From contig NOWV01000029.1 in NCBI GenBank assembly GCA_003344405.1, forward strand, positions 434,001 through 498,000: a stretch of 64,000 nt of DNA, written 5' to 3'. Below, piece after piece: positions 36,168 to 50,301 of this stretch. Source of the DNA: Trichoplax sp. H2. Lineage: Eukaryota > Placozoa > Uniplacotomia > Trichoplacea. A program made the translations under genes and the position numbers. Numbering within the stretch: the first letter of the stretch is position 1; the number at the start of each line of letters is the position of its first letter. The notes under the pieces are model-generated. The model searched no databases. It was not told the DNA's origin and worked only from the letters and a program-made list of their open reading frames with translations.

Positions 36168-39100
36168 ATGGCTAATTTAAAGCTAATTGTGGCAAATCAC
36201 TGTTATATCTTTCTACTCTTTATTATTACATTCATTTCCAACTATCCGAGTAATGTTGTTGCTAATATCGATGTTAAGAAATCCATCGTTTATGGACCTG
36301 GATTAATCGCGGATGCCGCATTACCTGCCCGTTATTTTTTGATACAAGCTCGAGATAAACCAGGAAGGAAGTAAGATTGATAGCAATACCTTTAGATCGC
36401 TAAACTGAATCAAATAAGGAAATTATGCAGTCAACGTATTTTATTCTAACGTTCATCAAATCGTACAATTCTAATTGAGGTTAAAGTATTCAACGCCCAC
36501 ACTAGATGTACATTGTACAGAACAGTACAGTCATCATAGCTCGATTTACTTTCCATCTTGTTGAGTATCAAGCATCATTGCTACTATGAACTAAATCACA
36601 ACAATACTCGTATGTCCTTGAAGTGAATTAATCTAAAAATTTATATCATAAACGCTCTACAAACTTCTTTGCCATTAAACATACATAAGACTGTATCGAA
36701 ATATACAGTATACTAGCGTTAAAATAATGCAGTTAGATTGAACCATCATGAAATAGCATGAACAACGTGAAGATGCTATTACCCTTGAAAATACAATAAA
36801 GTCGAGACTACATATATAGAAATACTAAATTATTAATAAATAACCATAGTAATTGAGAGTATATTGTACTTTGAATGAATTATTTATAAGTGCTTACGAA
36901 ATATCTTCATAAATGCACAATAACTTGATTACGTGTGAAAATATTGTGGTAGAAATAGCTTCTTAGTAACATACTCTTTCCTATCGTTACTATCAATATG
37001 ATTATAGTATTAGCTATGATATAAGCGAAGATAGCTTTGATATCTCTATTGGCCCTCCGAATGAACGAGGAAGAATTTGGGTACAAAAATATAAATATAG
37101 CAGAGGCAGAGTACTAGTAAGATATCGTATGTTCCAGAGCTATCGTGATATTCAAATCCAAATCCTTTATAAAGGGAAACATGTGGCCAACTCTCCGTAT
37201 TGGTTAAAAGGTTATTATCCGTATGTACCTCGCTCTGTTCTCTCGAGTGATACTATTAATATGTTTTTCTTTCATTAAAATATTTTTTGCTCATCAAATT
37301 ATCATTGAATTTGATCAGTATAAACTAAAACATATCTGATACTAATCATATCGAACCTTTGTTCTTACTATAAACATTACACTGTACACTGTCCATCTTA
37401 ACTTGGTATAGGAGGTGTATATCATGAAGAATGCCATTGTCCGATGCAAGATACTCAGAAATGGCTACAAGCAATGAATTGTAATTTAAATCAATCTCAA
37501 ATTGAGCGAGATCTAGCAAAGTTTCAAAAAGTAAACCTGAAAAGTTTAAGGCAAGAGGGGCTCGATCGCTTTGGAAAACACCATGCAATCTGCCATTACT
37601 CCGTTATATCAAATAAGGTTAGAATACTATAACATTGAATTTCTCCATCGTTCTGATCGATCTAATAGTAAATTAACGAGCTGGTTATTATTGTGTTAAT
37701 CGACCAATAAACTATATACAATGAATTATTGTTGTTTCAGTGATTACTATAATATATATTTATGTACTGTACATCGAATATAGGTTGCATTTGGTCGACT
37801 ACTTTGATTAATTTAATTTAGAAGATACTATAGTTTATAAATGCAGTTACATGCACGCGTACGCGTAGAGTCACAAAGAAAATTTCCTATTTTATTGTCA
37901 TCCAAATGTAACCATAAACATACAATCCAAGTACGGCTATTTAGCTAAAATTTTGGATCAAGTGTAGAGTTGCTTTTACCCTAAAAAATAGTTTAGCGAT
38001 ATAATGATCATATCATATTATCTTAATTGACTGAAGTATATTATACTGTATTTGTGAACTAAATGAATAGGTCTACAGAAACTGCTATGGAGAGCATGTA
38101 GGATTTAAAATGTTTATGGATGCTATTTTGCTATCCTTAGCGAGAAAGGTAAGGCACTTTCAATTTTTTAAGGGCATATCGCATTATAGGCTACGTCTTT
38201 TCTTTTAAATCACAACCCTATAATGATCACCATGTCAGTTAATTAACTAAGGATTATTAGTAGAATCGTACAATATGACCTATATTAATTTTAGAGCACT
38301 GTTTAATTTAAAATAAGCGCTGCAAAACCATTGGTAGTCATGCTCAATATACACGACTATACTATACGCGTATATCTATCTGAAAAATAAGGTCGATAAG
38401 AATTAGAATGATTGGAATATCCAGTGTCACTGTAGATTAAATATTATTAGATACGGAAATGCTTTCATTTTTTACTGCAACAGAAATTATTATTACTTTT
38501 GTATGATTGAAATCCCCTAATAGCTTGCATTACAATATTTGTACAATTTTAATAGGTAAAACTTCCAGACCTAGAGTTCATCTCAAATCTAGGAGATTGG
38601 CCGCTAGAAAATCAGCAAAATAATTTAATTCCTATCTTCTCATGGTGTGGATCAGAAACCACTAGCGACATTGTGATGCCAACATATGATTTAACACAAT
38701 CAACGTTAGAAATGATGGGCAGGTAAAATTATTCAGTCTTAATAAAGAGGTAGTCCAATGATTTATTCGTTACAACAGAAAAATAGATATCAAATTTAAA
38801 CGTTAGCTTTGGATTACTTAGACTAATTTTAGAATTTATAGAGAGTAATTTACATTCTATCGGAACACTTTATCTCTAGAGTTTCTGTCGATGTACTTGC
38901 CGTTCAAGGAAGTACTGGTCCAAAATGGAAGGATAAAATTGAAAAAGGATTTTGGCGAGGCCGTGATAGTCGACAAGAGAGACTGAATTTAGTTATAATG
39001 GGAAGAAACAACACTGACTTAATGGATACGGCTTTAACCAATTTCTTTTTCTTTAAGCATGATGAAGCATTATATGGGCCTATACAAAAGCATATCTCGT

Positions 39101-40110
39101 TGTTCGATTTTTTTAAGGTAAGACCATACTTTACAAATTATCCTAATTTTATGAAATAAATAAATTGGTTAATCCTACTTTAAGAATATCTACTTAACAA
39201 TGTAGCAAATTTTTATCATTGCTTAATGCTAATGCAATTTTAAATTCATTACTAATTAATTTACTCTTTGCCGTCTTTCTATTAGTATAAGTACCAGATA
39301 ACACTCGATGGTACAGTTGCTGCTTACAGAGTACCATATATTCTTGCCGGTGACTCCCTAGTATTAAAGCAGGATTCAGAATATTATGAACATTTCTACA
39401 AGGATCTAAAGGCTTGGACACATTACGTCCCTATAAAGAGAGATTTAAGTGATTTAATTGAAAAAATTAAATGGGCAAAAAACAATGATAAACAGGTTTA
39501 CTATTTTTGCTATAGTTAGTTTTTATTGCGTATTTTTTTGGCTCCAAATATCCATTTAACGATTTGACAAATTCTTGCTAATCATACTGTCTACCTTACA
39601 TTTTAGGCAAAAACAATTGCCCAAAATGCCCAACAATTTGTTTTAGACAATTTACTTCCAGATCCAATTTTTTGTTACCATTGGCAGTTATTTAATGTAA
39701 GCTAAATTGAGGTGGTTGATTATCATCACTACTTTTGTGTAATCTTATGTCCATTACGTTTCTCTTACTAATATTTTTCGAGATTGAATAATAATTCTAA
39801 TAAAGCACTAAAAATTATTGCCATTTAATTTAAGGAATACTCTAAACGTTTAACTTCAAAACCTCGAAGAAGAAAAGGTATGGAGCGAGTTAAAGAAGAA
39901 GATAAATCAAGAAGCGATTGCAATTGCGAGAGAAAAAACAAGGTGCTGTATATTTGTCATTTAATCCTTAGCTTTAATCATGATAGTTAAAGTTGACTTT
40001 TTGTGTAAATCATATTTGTAATATCCATTCGATTCGCACATATACTTTGCTTTTTTTTTAATTTAATGAATCGAATTGTTTAATTATCAAAGGTTCGTGA
40101 TGAGTTGTAA
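36168..40110 (+). CDS. POGLUT2: Protein O-glucosyltransferase 2/3 (KDEL-motif containing, CAP10 family)
   Basis: Glycosyltransferase family 90 enzyme of the ER lumen that adds O-glucose to EGF repeats of Notch- and fibrillin-type proteins. Ten in-phase exons give 506 aa (human POGLUT2 502): 36168-36370, 37008-37210, 37412-37617, 38071-38148, 38556-38722, 38880-39117, 39286-39495, 39607-39696, 39835-39942, 40093-40110. Residues 1-33 form a hydrophobic signal peptide. A filamin-type domain follows ([20 protein letters not shown] to NSPYWLKG), then CHCPMQ. The CAP10 domain shows [66 protein letters not shown] and [18 protein letters not shown]. The last exon adds VRDEL and stop, an ER-retrieval signal of KDEL type; its donor (AAG then GTGCTG) is weak. 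One gene here likely represents both vertebrate POGLUT2 and POGLUT3. Confidence 0.95.
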
Positions 40111-42657
40111 ACCGCTGCCTGGCAAGTTTAGCTTGAATAAACTGAATACGAAAATTTTTATTATTTGAAAATACTTTCGCGATATAAACTAGTACGACTA
40201 CTGATTTTAATCAATTATTGAAATAGCTGAAATACGCATAGCTTATTATTTTATTAATATATTGATGATTTTACTGTTTATATTTATTTAACTGCTTTCA
40301 AGATAAAATTATTATCTTATTATATAAATAAAAGCCATGTCTCAGATATTTTTTTTGCATGTTGGTTTCATCTTTTAGCATTACTGTTACTGCTTGCATA
40401 CTGAGCGCAACTCGATATTAGTGTGTTGAAAGAAATCCGTATAGCTGTATACATTAGGCGAGTGGTCAGTATCTCTTAGCAACTTATTGCTAAGTCCTGA
40501 TCTATTATTTTTTATTCAATTAAGGAACTAAATTGAGCATGATATCAATCGGAAGAATAGATGATTATTTGGTGCTTGTAATATGACGAATAATGCAGTC
40601 CTGATTTCATTTTCATTTTATTGAATCGATCTACGTATACTTCTTTTCATTGAAGCACCGATTCAAATTAGTGTACAGTAAATTACAATATCATTACCAA
40701 CGATCGAAAGTAATTTTAACTTTTATAGTAATATCAGGGATGATGTAGTTCTAATTTGGTATTACTGAGATGATTTTAGAGGATTGTAGAGGCTTTAGTT
40801 TAGAGGCCATGAATCCAAATAAGCCATTTTGATTCTTGCAATTTCAAATCTACAACTTGGAAGGCAAAATTGCCATACGGTAGCCTAGCAAATACTCAAA
40901 CGCTGACTAGCAATAGTGCTGCAGTAGAGAAGGACCCTCTAGGTACCCAATCAGATGTCTTGCGGGCTTACTGAATCTTAGTACAAGTCGTCTGACCATG
41001 ATTCAGACCAGAAGGCCTCGGGTGTACAGTGTACAGTGTACAGTACAGACAGTATGGACTGTAAGCGTACCTCAGTCTCATTCCTATAGTGTACTGTATT
41101 ATGGATTCACACTCTTTCTATTAATTCTATATTGCGCCACTACTGTTTCAACAGTTTTATTACTTCAAACTCTCCTCGTCCTCAACTTAACATTCAACTG
41201 CCTTCGTCCTGGCAGCTAGCCAGCCATTTTTTCCTTGATAGTCGATTTATTACTACGATGGAGTCAGTAAAGAGCTTCTTTTCTCTTGCTCTATAGCTGC
41301 CAAAAAGTTAATTGGTATACGCATAGGAAGACACGGTATGTTGATGTATTTTAACTATCATAGAATGGATATGATCGTCTACTATCTATGCGTTGTCGGC
41401 TGCGCAGATTTGGATCCTGGAGAATAGTCAATGAATTGATAGAATAGATCCAAGAAAGTATTTGTTCGTATGATGAAGACGAGCATAAATTGACTTGTAT
41501 TGCTAATATTCTTGGTTATCTTTTCATTCTTGGATAGTATCTGATCGAGATAGAGTCATCGTATCGATATGAGCCAGTCTATCTAGTGTTACGATAGTCT
41601 TCAGTGTATTGCCAGCTAATCAACGCATAACTTCAATCATGATTGGCATTCTAGGAGAGAACAACAATCATAGCACGTTTTGAAGACCTGATTTGCCTGT
41701 AGTTATGATCAACAAATCGATTAAAACATTGATCCATGCTATAATTCTATACTATCGTATCCTCGTGTATTAGCACAGTATTAGTAAATCCTAGAGTGTA
41801 GATTGTAGAAGCACAGCCTAAATTAGACAAACGAACATTTGATCTAGTGATCACTGTAATGATTGAATTAATTAACTATATACGCGTGTATTAAGTATCA
41901 ATTCGTTGTCTAGCTGTGCATGATCTTATCCGCCTGTATTAATAGAAGGAAATCATAGATAGTTAGTATAGCTTGAATTTTACGATTTATCCAGGATCAC
42001 CTTAATGAATCAATCCATTAATGATACGCTAATATCATATCTCGATCATCATTTACGACTAGAATCGATCTTGTTTACAATTAGCAATATAACAACGTAT
42101 GGAATAAACTAGACAAGGATAAGAATTAGCATTTTACATATAGATTAATCGACAATTAAAATAGAGTATATTATATTTAAGATCTAACTTGCCGTGAGCT
42201 ATGGTCAATGCATTGATTAAACACTGATTCGTGATATACTGTAGCTGTGCACTATCTTATCTTCGTTACTTTGTGTATTAAAATTGGCAAATCATAGCTA
42301 GTATAAGCATAGCTTAAATTGGATAATTAAAATATTTTATCTCAGGCCAAATTTAACCAATGAGTTAATATTTACACGTAAACTTTCATACACAGACCAT
42401 AATTTGCAACTAGAACTGATTCTGTTCATGGCTAGCAATACGATGATGGAATTATTAGTCTGGACAAGGATAATAATAATTATTTTGTATTTAGATAAAT
42501 TAACTCCGTATACTTCCTCTAAGAGCCCATAGCTATAATAGAATAATTTGTGCATATTCACAGTAGATTAAATAGACTTTGTAATTGCGGTATTTTTAAT
42601 GAAAATATTTACAATTACCTACATACCTGTATATTGTAAAATAGAAGTGGTACAAGC
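40111..42657. other. Intergenic region with diverged repeats between POGLUT and TOX-like gene
   Basis: About 2.5 kb without a recognised gene. A small GTACAGT cluster lies at 41021-41055. From about 41690 to 42540 there are diverged direct repeats. The 73-codon frame at 40998-41219 looks accidental. Confidence 0.6.
41690..42540 (+). repeat. Diverged direct repeats, period roughly 350 bp
   Basis: The block around 41995-42160 (CTAGAATCGATCTTGTT, TTAGCAATA, ACAAGGATAA) recurs in degraded form at 42342-42510 (CTAGAACTGATTCTGTT, CTAGCAATAC, ACAAGGATAA). A second block at 41697-41845 (GATCAACAAATCGATTAAAA) recurs near 42195-42350 (GGTCAATGCATTGATTAAAC), with a further partial copy near 41860-42000. 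Copies are perhaps 70 per cent alike by eye. Origin unknown. Confidence 0.6.
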
Positions 42658-45121
42658 ATGGATCTTTCCTGGAACTTGACTGACGGAAATCTAGTCGGTA
42701 CGACTAGTGATACCTTGCTTGAGAGTATGGATACCAATGATATTAATAATACTCCTGTTTTAGCTTCAACATCACTTAACTTGGCTGATATGCCAGAGGT
42801 AAGAGAATGCCATCGCTTTGCTTAAATATCCTATATAAATGCAAATGAAGGTGTACTGCATCAAGATACCATATATCGTTTATTTCGTTTCCTACATTAT
42901 GGAAATGTTGCTTAGTTGAACTTAGCTGATAAAATTTGCAATACTACGATATACTATCGAAATCAAAAGAACGAGGAATGCATTGCACAGTGTATAATCA
43001 AAACTCCCTTAAATTTAATGAGGAAAATCTGAATCATAAAATTCTACTATCATACATCCGTTATATGCATAACTTGAATAAGCATATTGATTAAATAAAT
43101 TGTAATTGATTGGAAATGCAATGCTAGTTGATGCAGCATTATAATTCCAAAAGAACTAGACTTAACCATCAGTATTGCATTGAATATTAAGCGATATAAT
43201 TTAGTGAGATGGTATCTACAACGTGGAAATAAAAATAAGTAGCAACCATTATTCTTGTTTACTATCGATTCTCGACTCCATTAGTTCGTTATCAATGGTA
43301 ACCAAGCAACATCTAAGCTTTATTTCAATTATTATTTAAAATTGTTTAGATTATGGATACCTCAACTGATCAATCAAGTTTAATGACAGCAGGGAATAAG
43401 CGTTCAATAATTTATGAAACAGACACATTAATGAGCCTTAATTCCAACACCATGACCACTGATAGTTTCAATCTTGAAAATAATACAAATTTGTCGAAAT
43501 TATCGGCAGCAGAACCGCAACAAAGAGCCGATCCACCATCGAAAAAGATGAAATCTTCAAATGATGAAAACAAGTAGGTCTTTCCTTTCTGTAATTTGAA
43601 TATTTCTTGTTCTATAGACAGCAATGAGATTACGTACACGTATTAATTAATAAAATACCTTGAGTATTTTATTTACGTTAAATTTTCTTCGTTGTCAGTG
43701 AGATACCGCTCAATCCCTATCTAGTATTCTTTGCGGAAATGCAGCGAAAAATCAGAGACAAACGACCTTCGGTAATCTTAGGAATAGTTTTAAATATTAT
43801 AATAAAATACAATAAAATAATAAACAGCGTGTGCAAATATTCCACTTATTGATAGATTGATTGATTTTAGAATAAAATTTTGATCTTAAGTACTTAAATA
43901 TTAATCTTGCTTATTATTACTAGATTCTCTTCGATGAATTATCGGAGATAATTAAACGACAGTGGGCTTCATTAACTGAAGAAGAAAAACAGGTAGATTC
44001 ACTGTTTGGAGAATCTTTGTTAATCATAAGTGACTCTATAGTTCAGTAGCTATTTAAAACTAAAAGTTTGGAATCAATCTGAATTTTGTATGATATTTGC
44101 AATATAATGGATAGGAATATATTCGTCCATCAAGTGAACAAAGATCGAATGAATCCATGCAGGTTCCTAATCTGCTAGAGACTGCGGTAACAATTCTGTT
44201 GTTCAGTTATTTTGATAACCGCTATTTTCAAAGTTTAATATAATTACTTGTATATTATTACTACATTGTAAAGGTAGCAAAAGACAAGTACTAGATTAAA
44301 TGTCATCAACTGCTGCATTAGTATTCTAATAATATTTTCTACTATATAATTCAAAAAAACCAATGTACATAACGAATTCTGCTTATATAGTTTTGTTTTT
44401 CAAGTGGCTTTGATCATCGTTTTCATTGAACCAAAGTACAGTACTGTATATTTACTTAATTAAATCGAATATAATCACAATGTACTTTTTGCTCTGCAAA
44501 TTAATTATTATTAATCGTTATTTTTGAGCTTTGAGATCAACTACAGTAAAGAATTTGCATTACTTACATTACGCAGGTATGACAATATTTCAATTCAGCT
44601 TTTATATTATTATTGCAGACGAATTTAATGACAGAAACTAACGACGAAGGGTCTGTTACACCAAAAGAGTCAAATCCATCCCCTGAGGTAACACTGACTG
44701 TCGTAGCTTTATCATCATGCATTAAGAATCTAAAATATCACTACCTGATAATTCGTAATCCTGTTTACCTTGTATAATTTAGTTAATAACTTTCATTCTA
44801 TCTTAGAAGCAGAAAAATGAAATTGGTGATGATGGCAGTTTAAGATGTATTCGAGCAGGATGTAACAATATTGCAAGCGGTATACAACTGCGTGGAGGTC
44901 CGTTTTGTTGTAGCCGTTGTGTTATAACTCATTGCAGGTATAACTTTTACAGTAATGTTCACATGGTTAGCGTGATATAATAGGTAATAAATAGCTTATC
45001 GACCACATGAAAATTAATGGTAACACCGTAACAGTAATAATTTCATTTTTCCGTTCTTTGCTGCAGAACAATATTCGACGAGTGGGTTAAAGCTCGACAG
45101 AGTAATACGTCGTATAGGTGA
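42658..45121 (+). CDS. TOX: TOX-family HMG-box protein (TOX4-like)
   Basis: Nuclear DNA-binding or chromatin regulator of the TOX family. Eight in-phase exons give 277 aa: 42658-42798, 43350-43573, 43699-43771, 43924-43992, 44115-44186, 44619-44687, 44807-44937, 45067-45121. The N-terminal 110 residues are rich in Thr, Ser and Asn. A basic segment PSKKMK precedes the HMG region (about 122-172): NPYLVFFAEMQRKIRDKRPS, then FDELSEIIKRQWASLTEEEK. The C-terminus carries the cysteine module typical of TOX proteins: Cys 230, 235, 250, 251, 254 and 259 within CIRAGC, FCCSRCVITHC, then TIFDEWVKARQSNTS, which parallels DVFMAWVAARNPNS of vertebrate TOX. The HMG box appears cut short after helix 2: EYIRPSSEQR replaces the long basic helix 3. 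Vertebrates have four TOX genes, so orthology to a single one cannot be assigned. Confidence 0.85.
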
Positions 45122-45833
45122 ATCTGATTTGCTAGATGTATTTTAGGAAACTGTAAACAATTTAATGATGAAACGGCTCTAGCTCCCTTTTTTCTGTACT
45201 GTATATGGTCTGTGGCGATGTAATACAATTATAATAACCAAACCCTTTTCTGTAATTATAAGATGTTTTTAGCGTACAGTACTAAATTATATGATTATAT
45301 TACGAATAACGCATATATCGCTGTTACTGGCTTGGAATCTGATGTCGATTTTATACGATTCAGCACTTCATCGACTAAATATTAATGTGTAACACCGCCG
45401 GCATCACATCGATCGATACAATCGCATGACATTGCTGTTCCGCGTTTGATAATTTATTTCCTTTAGACGTAATAAGTGGATTTAGGATCGCTTTGAGTCT
45501 TGATGCACGTGTTCTTGTGTATTATTTACAAACACCCAGTGTTCATGCTACCTAATTTATCAATGCAGTATGATTCTATTCATTAGCTTTCAAAAACTAA
45601 ATATGTTCTTATATGAAAATATACCTAAAATTACTGCAAGGAAATCATAATAGGTAGCCGCGACATCTGCAGGTGATATTTGAGAAATAGTTATGAATGA
45701 TTTAATTTTTATATACTCGTATGGGAAATGATGTAACGAAATTTAAATGAAGATTCATACGTATATATACAGTGCATCAACATACAATGCATTTAGTAAG
45801 ATTTCCGATAAATGAAGTTGTAAACAAATCAAG
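45122..45833. other. Intergenic region between convergent TOX-like gene and PRMT7
   Basis: AT-rich 3' flanks. The frame at 45043-45228 (minus) overlaps the TOX-like last exon and is a shadow. Nothing else recognised. Confidence 0.6.
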
Positions 45834-48800
45834 CTAATTTTCCCAGTTGGTTATTATTTCTGCATGTTTTAGCTTAAATTTGAAATGAACATTAGCTTCA
45901 TCTGGATTAAAAATAGCATTAAAATAAATATCCCTATCATCTGCAGAATTCTGAATATTTTCAGGTTGCGAAAGGATAATAATGCCCTGCTTATAATCTT
46001 TACACCATTCAATGGTACCGTGATCGTCATCAGACACCTAAATATGCAAAGCAACAGTTTACACAGTATCTCGTAACTAGTCTTAAGTTAGATAACGATA
46101 AATGCTTTTATAACAAAGATAGTTATTAGTAATAATAGTCGAGCTACAGTGCTAGCATTATTTGAAAAATTTAGCTCTGCAGTTTACCTGATTTAATCCT
46201 GTAGAAACAACCTCTTCTTCATCAAGGAAGTAGTCTAGCCATATGACAATTGCATGACAAATTCCAGACCTAAGTTTCATAAAGAAACTTAGTATAAGGT
46301 AATAGAATTAATGACATCTACGAGTATTGCGGCACTTTAAGCTGATATATCAATTCAAATACTGCACAGTAGTGAGTATAATACAGAAAGAAGTACTGAA
46401 AGCTCCTAACTTATTAGGTTAAGTATCTAGACTTTAAGAAATCGATTTGATAAGAAAAGAGGATAATTTAGACAAATTGATTATCTTAGTCTTACTAAAT
46501 ACCGTTTAAATTGAAGTTTACCACTGTTTACTACAGTATTCATAGGCAGAGGCTTAGAAAAATCGAAGCGCAAGAGGTCAAATTTATCAGTTAGTGCCCT
46601 GCAAGGGTATTCCCAAAGAGGTATAGCCTCGATCTCGTGATTACAATCAGTATTAGGTAACCTAGATTTGACAATCTAAGATTGAAATTATAAATGTTTA
46701 ACAAAGCTCATCTCAATATAAGGAATAAATATCATTGTAAGATTATAATGATAAAAAATCTATTTAATGCTACAAACTGTTTGAGTAATCCAGCTAATAT
46801 ATTAATGTTTAGAGACACTAACATCTAATAGGTCATTGTAACCTCCCATACTAAATCCTTCTACGTCAGAGATCGGCGAACGTAATAACCAATTGTGATC
46901 TAATTCTACTACATTGAAATATTGTTTGAATAGGAAATTATTCATTAAGACAATAAATTAAATACATTCTGAGCTAAAGAAACTGTAATACCTGCTATTG
47001 CACGAATAATTGCAAATGCTGGAATGACAGCCACCTTATCGGCCATAAAATTCTCAAGAGATGTTCTAGCATACCAATACGTATACCAAGAAAATACACT
47101 ACCACCAAAGTATGGTTCACCTAGTAAAATATCAATCTAGTCGAAAGAGATACGACAAAATTACTTATTCGTACGTCATAGTATTCTGTAGTATACGTAT
47201 CGTAAAAAATTTATCAACACCTACTTTGTTACCCAACAAATCATCACTTCCAATATCAGCCAGATTTCTTGGAGATATCATGATTTTTTTATTCAATCCA
47301 TTGGCTCTAACGAGCTATATTAAGATACGAATAACATATCCTTAGACTCCCACGAGCAAACCAATGTATGCCTTACTATAGAACCCATAGAATATCAAGA
47401 TAATTAAAGTTAGATATTACATAATTATAACTTTTACCTCACGGATAGTATCTCTTGATTTCTTTGATGACTCAATAGCTATAACCTAGTTCCGTAAGTC
47501 CAAAAAATAACGGCTTTATTTCAATCTTACATTCAAATTATGATAATAAACATAAATATTTCAGCGTACTTTACGAGCCCCAGCACTTGCAGCCATCAAA
47601 GGTAATAAAGATCCATCTCCAACTGATACGCAATGAACATTGAAACTATTCTGTATATGCTGTATGAAATAAATTTACAGATAACATCATCTGACGAAAA
47701 TTGGCCAAAAAACGAAATCTACAGTATTTACCTTTCTAATAACATTGTAATATTTCCGTTGCTTTTCAACATTATTTAAGCCGGATAACCGCATTTTATC
47801 CCAGCATAATTGATGTGAATACTTGTCAACGTCACTAGTTGCATTTGTTCTTGGGCTAATATATAATATTCTAGATTACCTTTTTATCTAATAGCATTAT
47901 CCAACCTTGAAGTCAGCTTAATTTTTACAGTACCTTGAGCTTACATTAAACCAAATGTTGTATTCATCATGTGAAACATCAATAGATATAGATTTTCCTA
48001 AATACATGATGACAACTATTCAGAAACACGCGTAATTACTACATTAATGTATAAAATTACTTGTTTACACGAACTATTCTTTCTATCCAACCTTTAGTAA
48101 CTGAGATGGATTGAGGACAGAAGTAGACAGCTTGCATCCAGTGATCACGCCACTAGTTAAAAATGTTAAATCATAACACTCGTCACAAAAATTTAGTCAA
48201 ATCATAAGTTACGTAACGCGATCTGATAATATTACCTGAAGATTATGATTAGACTTATTATCAATCCACTTAGGGGCTGTGCTCAGTTCAATATTTCCTT
48301 CGCAATCCATCTTTAACACCCACCAAAATAAAAGTCCATGACATACACCATCTTCAATTGCTGTAAGTTCCAACGTTCGACGTCCAGAAATTGTAAATTC
48401 ATTATCTTTCCCCTCAACTCTTCTCACACTCATTTGAGACTTTATAGGCGAGCAAAAATCAAATCTAATTTTTAAAATTATAGTTATCAATGAGAAATTG
48501 TGACTTGTATATTAAGTTTAAACAAGAGGAAGTTCATTGAGTGAGTAAGTTACATCTTGCGTGCGCACTCTTACGTTAGAGCTTCAATAGGCGAGGTTAA
48601 TAATTTGATGTCTTTTGGGTATAACTGATCAACGTGCATGCAGAATGCGGACGAAGGATAAAAATTATTATCTGTAAAACTCTGCGGAACTGCAAACTCC
48701 CAATCACAAGATTCAGTTCTCTATTTCCAAGATGCACGAAACATCGTCAAATACAATAACGTAGACAATTGTAGAAAATGATTATTAAAACACACTAACT

Positions 48801-50301
48801 AATTATATTATTCAAGGTTGAAAGTTTAATATTTTAAATGTTTAGATTCAATAAGGGTACCTTGACTGGATTTAAATTACAGCACTTTTGCAGAAACTTG
48901 CTCTCACATGCCTGAACATATATCTTTGCAGCTGCTGGTACACTAACGCAATTAGGCTAAGGTTAAATGTAAACACAAAGTAAATACGTAAATTATATCA
49001 TTCAATATTAAAATAATATGGTAATAAACTTTGATAAAATTTACGCCATGATATAGATTTGAATTATTCATGTGTTTCATATTTATTTACCTTAACTAGA
49101 TTTTGTTGCGCATGCAACATCGTACCAAGGACTCCTTCACCAATAAGCTCGCTATCAAATATCTCCATCACTATCAAATCAGCTTTGCAACCATCCATAT
49201 CGTCATCTAGCCAATATACAATAAGAGTATTGATATATTTTATCATAAAAATATATTTATTACATGGTAGAAGATAATAACTATATATTACTACTAAATT
49301 ATATGCATTTTTCATCGGATCGTCTAATTAGGTTTGTTTCCTATTATTACAAATTTACGACAATAGCATGTAGAATCAAGATGATACACTAACCAATGTG
49401 CATGCATTATAACTAGTAAGAATAAGATATCTACAAGATTGTTATAATTGGGATTAGTTATTTAAAGAATTCAATGTAGTCTATGATATAAAGTAAAATG
49501 CATATGCTCACATTATTCATAGTATTATACAGTACGATACCTGCTGTCATTGAAGTTGATCTTTTCTGTATAATTTTGATATTATCTTGATATCGATTTT
49601 CAGTTATAATTTTTTGAGCTAATTGAGCCATCGGTTGAAATGCCTGCGATATGCCAGTTTTTTAATAACATTAAAGTATTAATTCATGTTTATGTGCGTA
49701 TAGGAAATAGTATATACTATTACCTCACATGCATAGATCTTTTTTGCACCAGCTCTAGCTGCCATAAGTGCTAATAACCCTGTACCAGTACCGATATCAA
49801 GGACATTACATGAAGACGAGGAAGGATTTACATCTAAATAAGCCTGGACAGCCTTCTGAATTGCTTGATCATATTGAACATTCTGCAAGATTACGATTAG
49901 ATAACATTATATTGTTTGATATGATTGCTAGAAAGAAGACAGTTTAGTCTCAAAAATGTATGATTAAATTGCAGACAATAATAAGTTAATTTTATGGCAT
50001 AACGTACCCTTTCCTTATCGTGTAACATATCTCCATATAGTGACCTAATAACAATGTATATCATTGTTGCAAGGAGAGAACAGAGTATATTGATTATTAG
50101 CGAGCTACACTTGTTAGAATATCCACAATTATAATGAATGAGATAATTTACAAATCATTCTTGATGGAGAGTACTGTACGTCAATATTATTCCATATATA
50201 CAATACCGTGAAATTTCCAGATAGTAATCGTGATCATCTTCTTGTTTAACCCACTCCAACTGACCAGTTTGTTGATTCATTCTACCTACAAAGTTAGACA
50301 T
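45834..50301 (-). CDS. PRMT7: Protein arginine methyltransferase 7
   Basis: S-adenosylmethionine-dependent arginine monomethyltransferase (type III) with tandem methyltransferase modules. Nineteen in-phase exons give 712 aa (human 692): 50301-50207, 50044-50008, 49882-49724, 49643-49541, 49206-49091, 48956-48861, 48720-48575, 48464-48236, 48152-48092, 47997-47934, 47855-47732, 47650-47570, 47485-47438, 47314-47225, 47136-46992, 46908-46823, 46675-46503, 46269-46188, 46037-45834. Module 1 has the AdoMet site VLDIGTGTG (71-79) and the double-E loop EIFDSELIGEG (Glu146, Glu151). WRDHWMQAVYF and LWEYPCRAL match human closely. Module 2 keeps VSVGDGSLLPLMAASAGA and LLGEPYF but is probably non-catalytic, as in the family. 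I start at MSNFVGRMNQQTG, which aligns with human MKIFCSRANPTTG. An in-frame ATG 64 codons upstream (50493) would add a basic leader. Confidence 0.95.
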
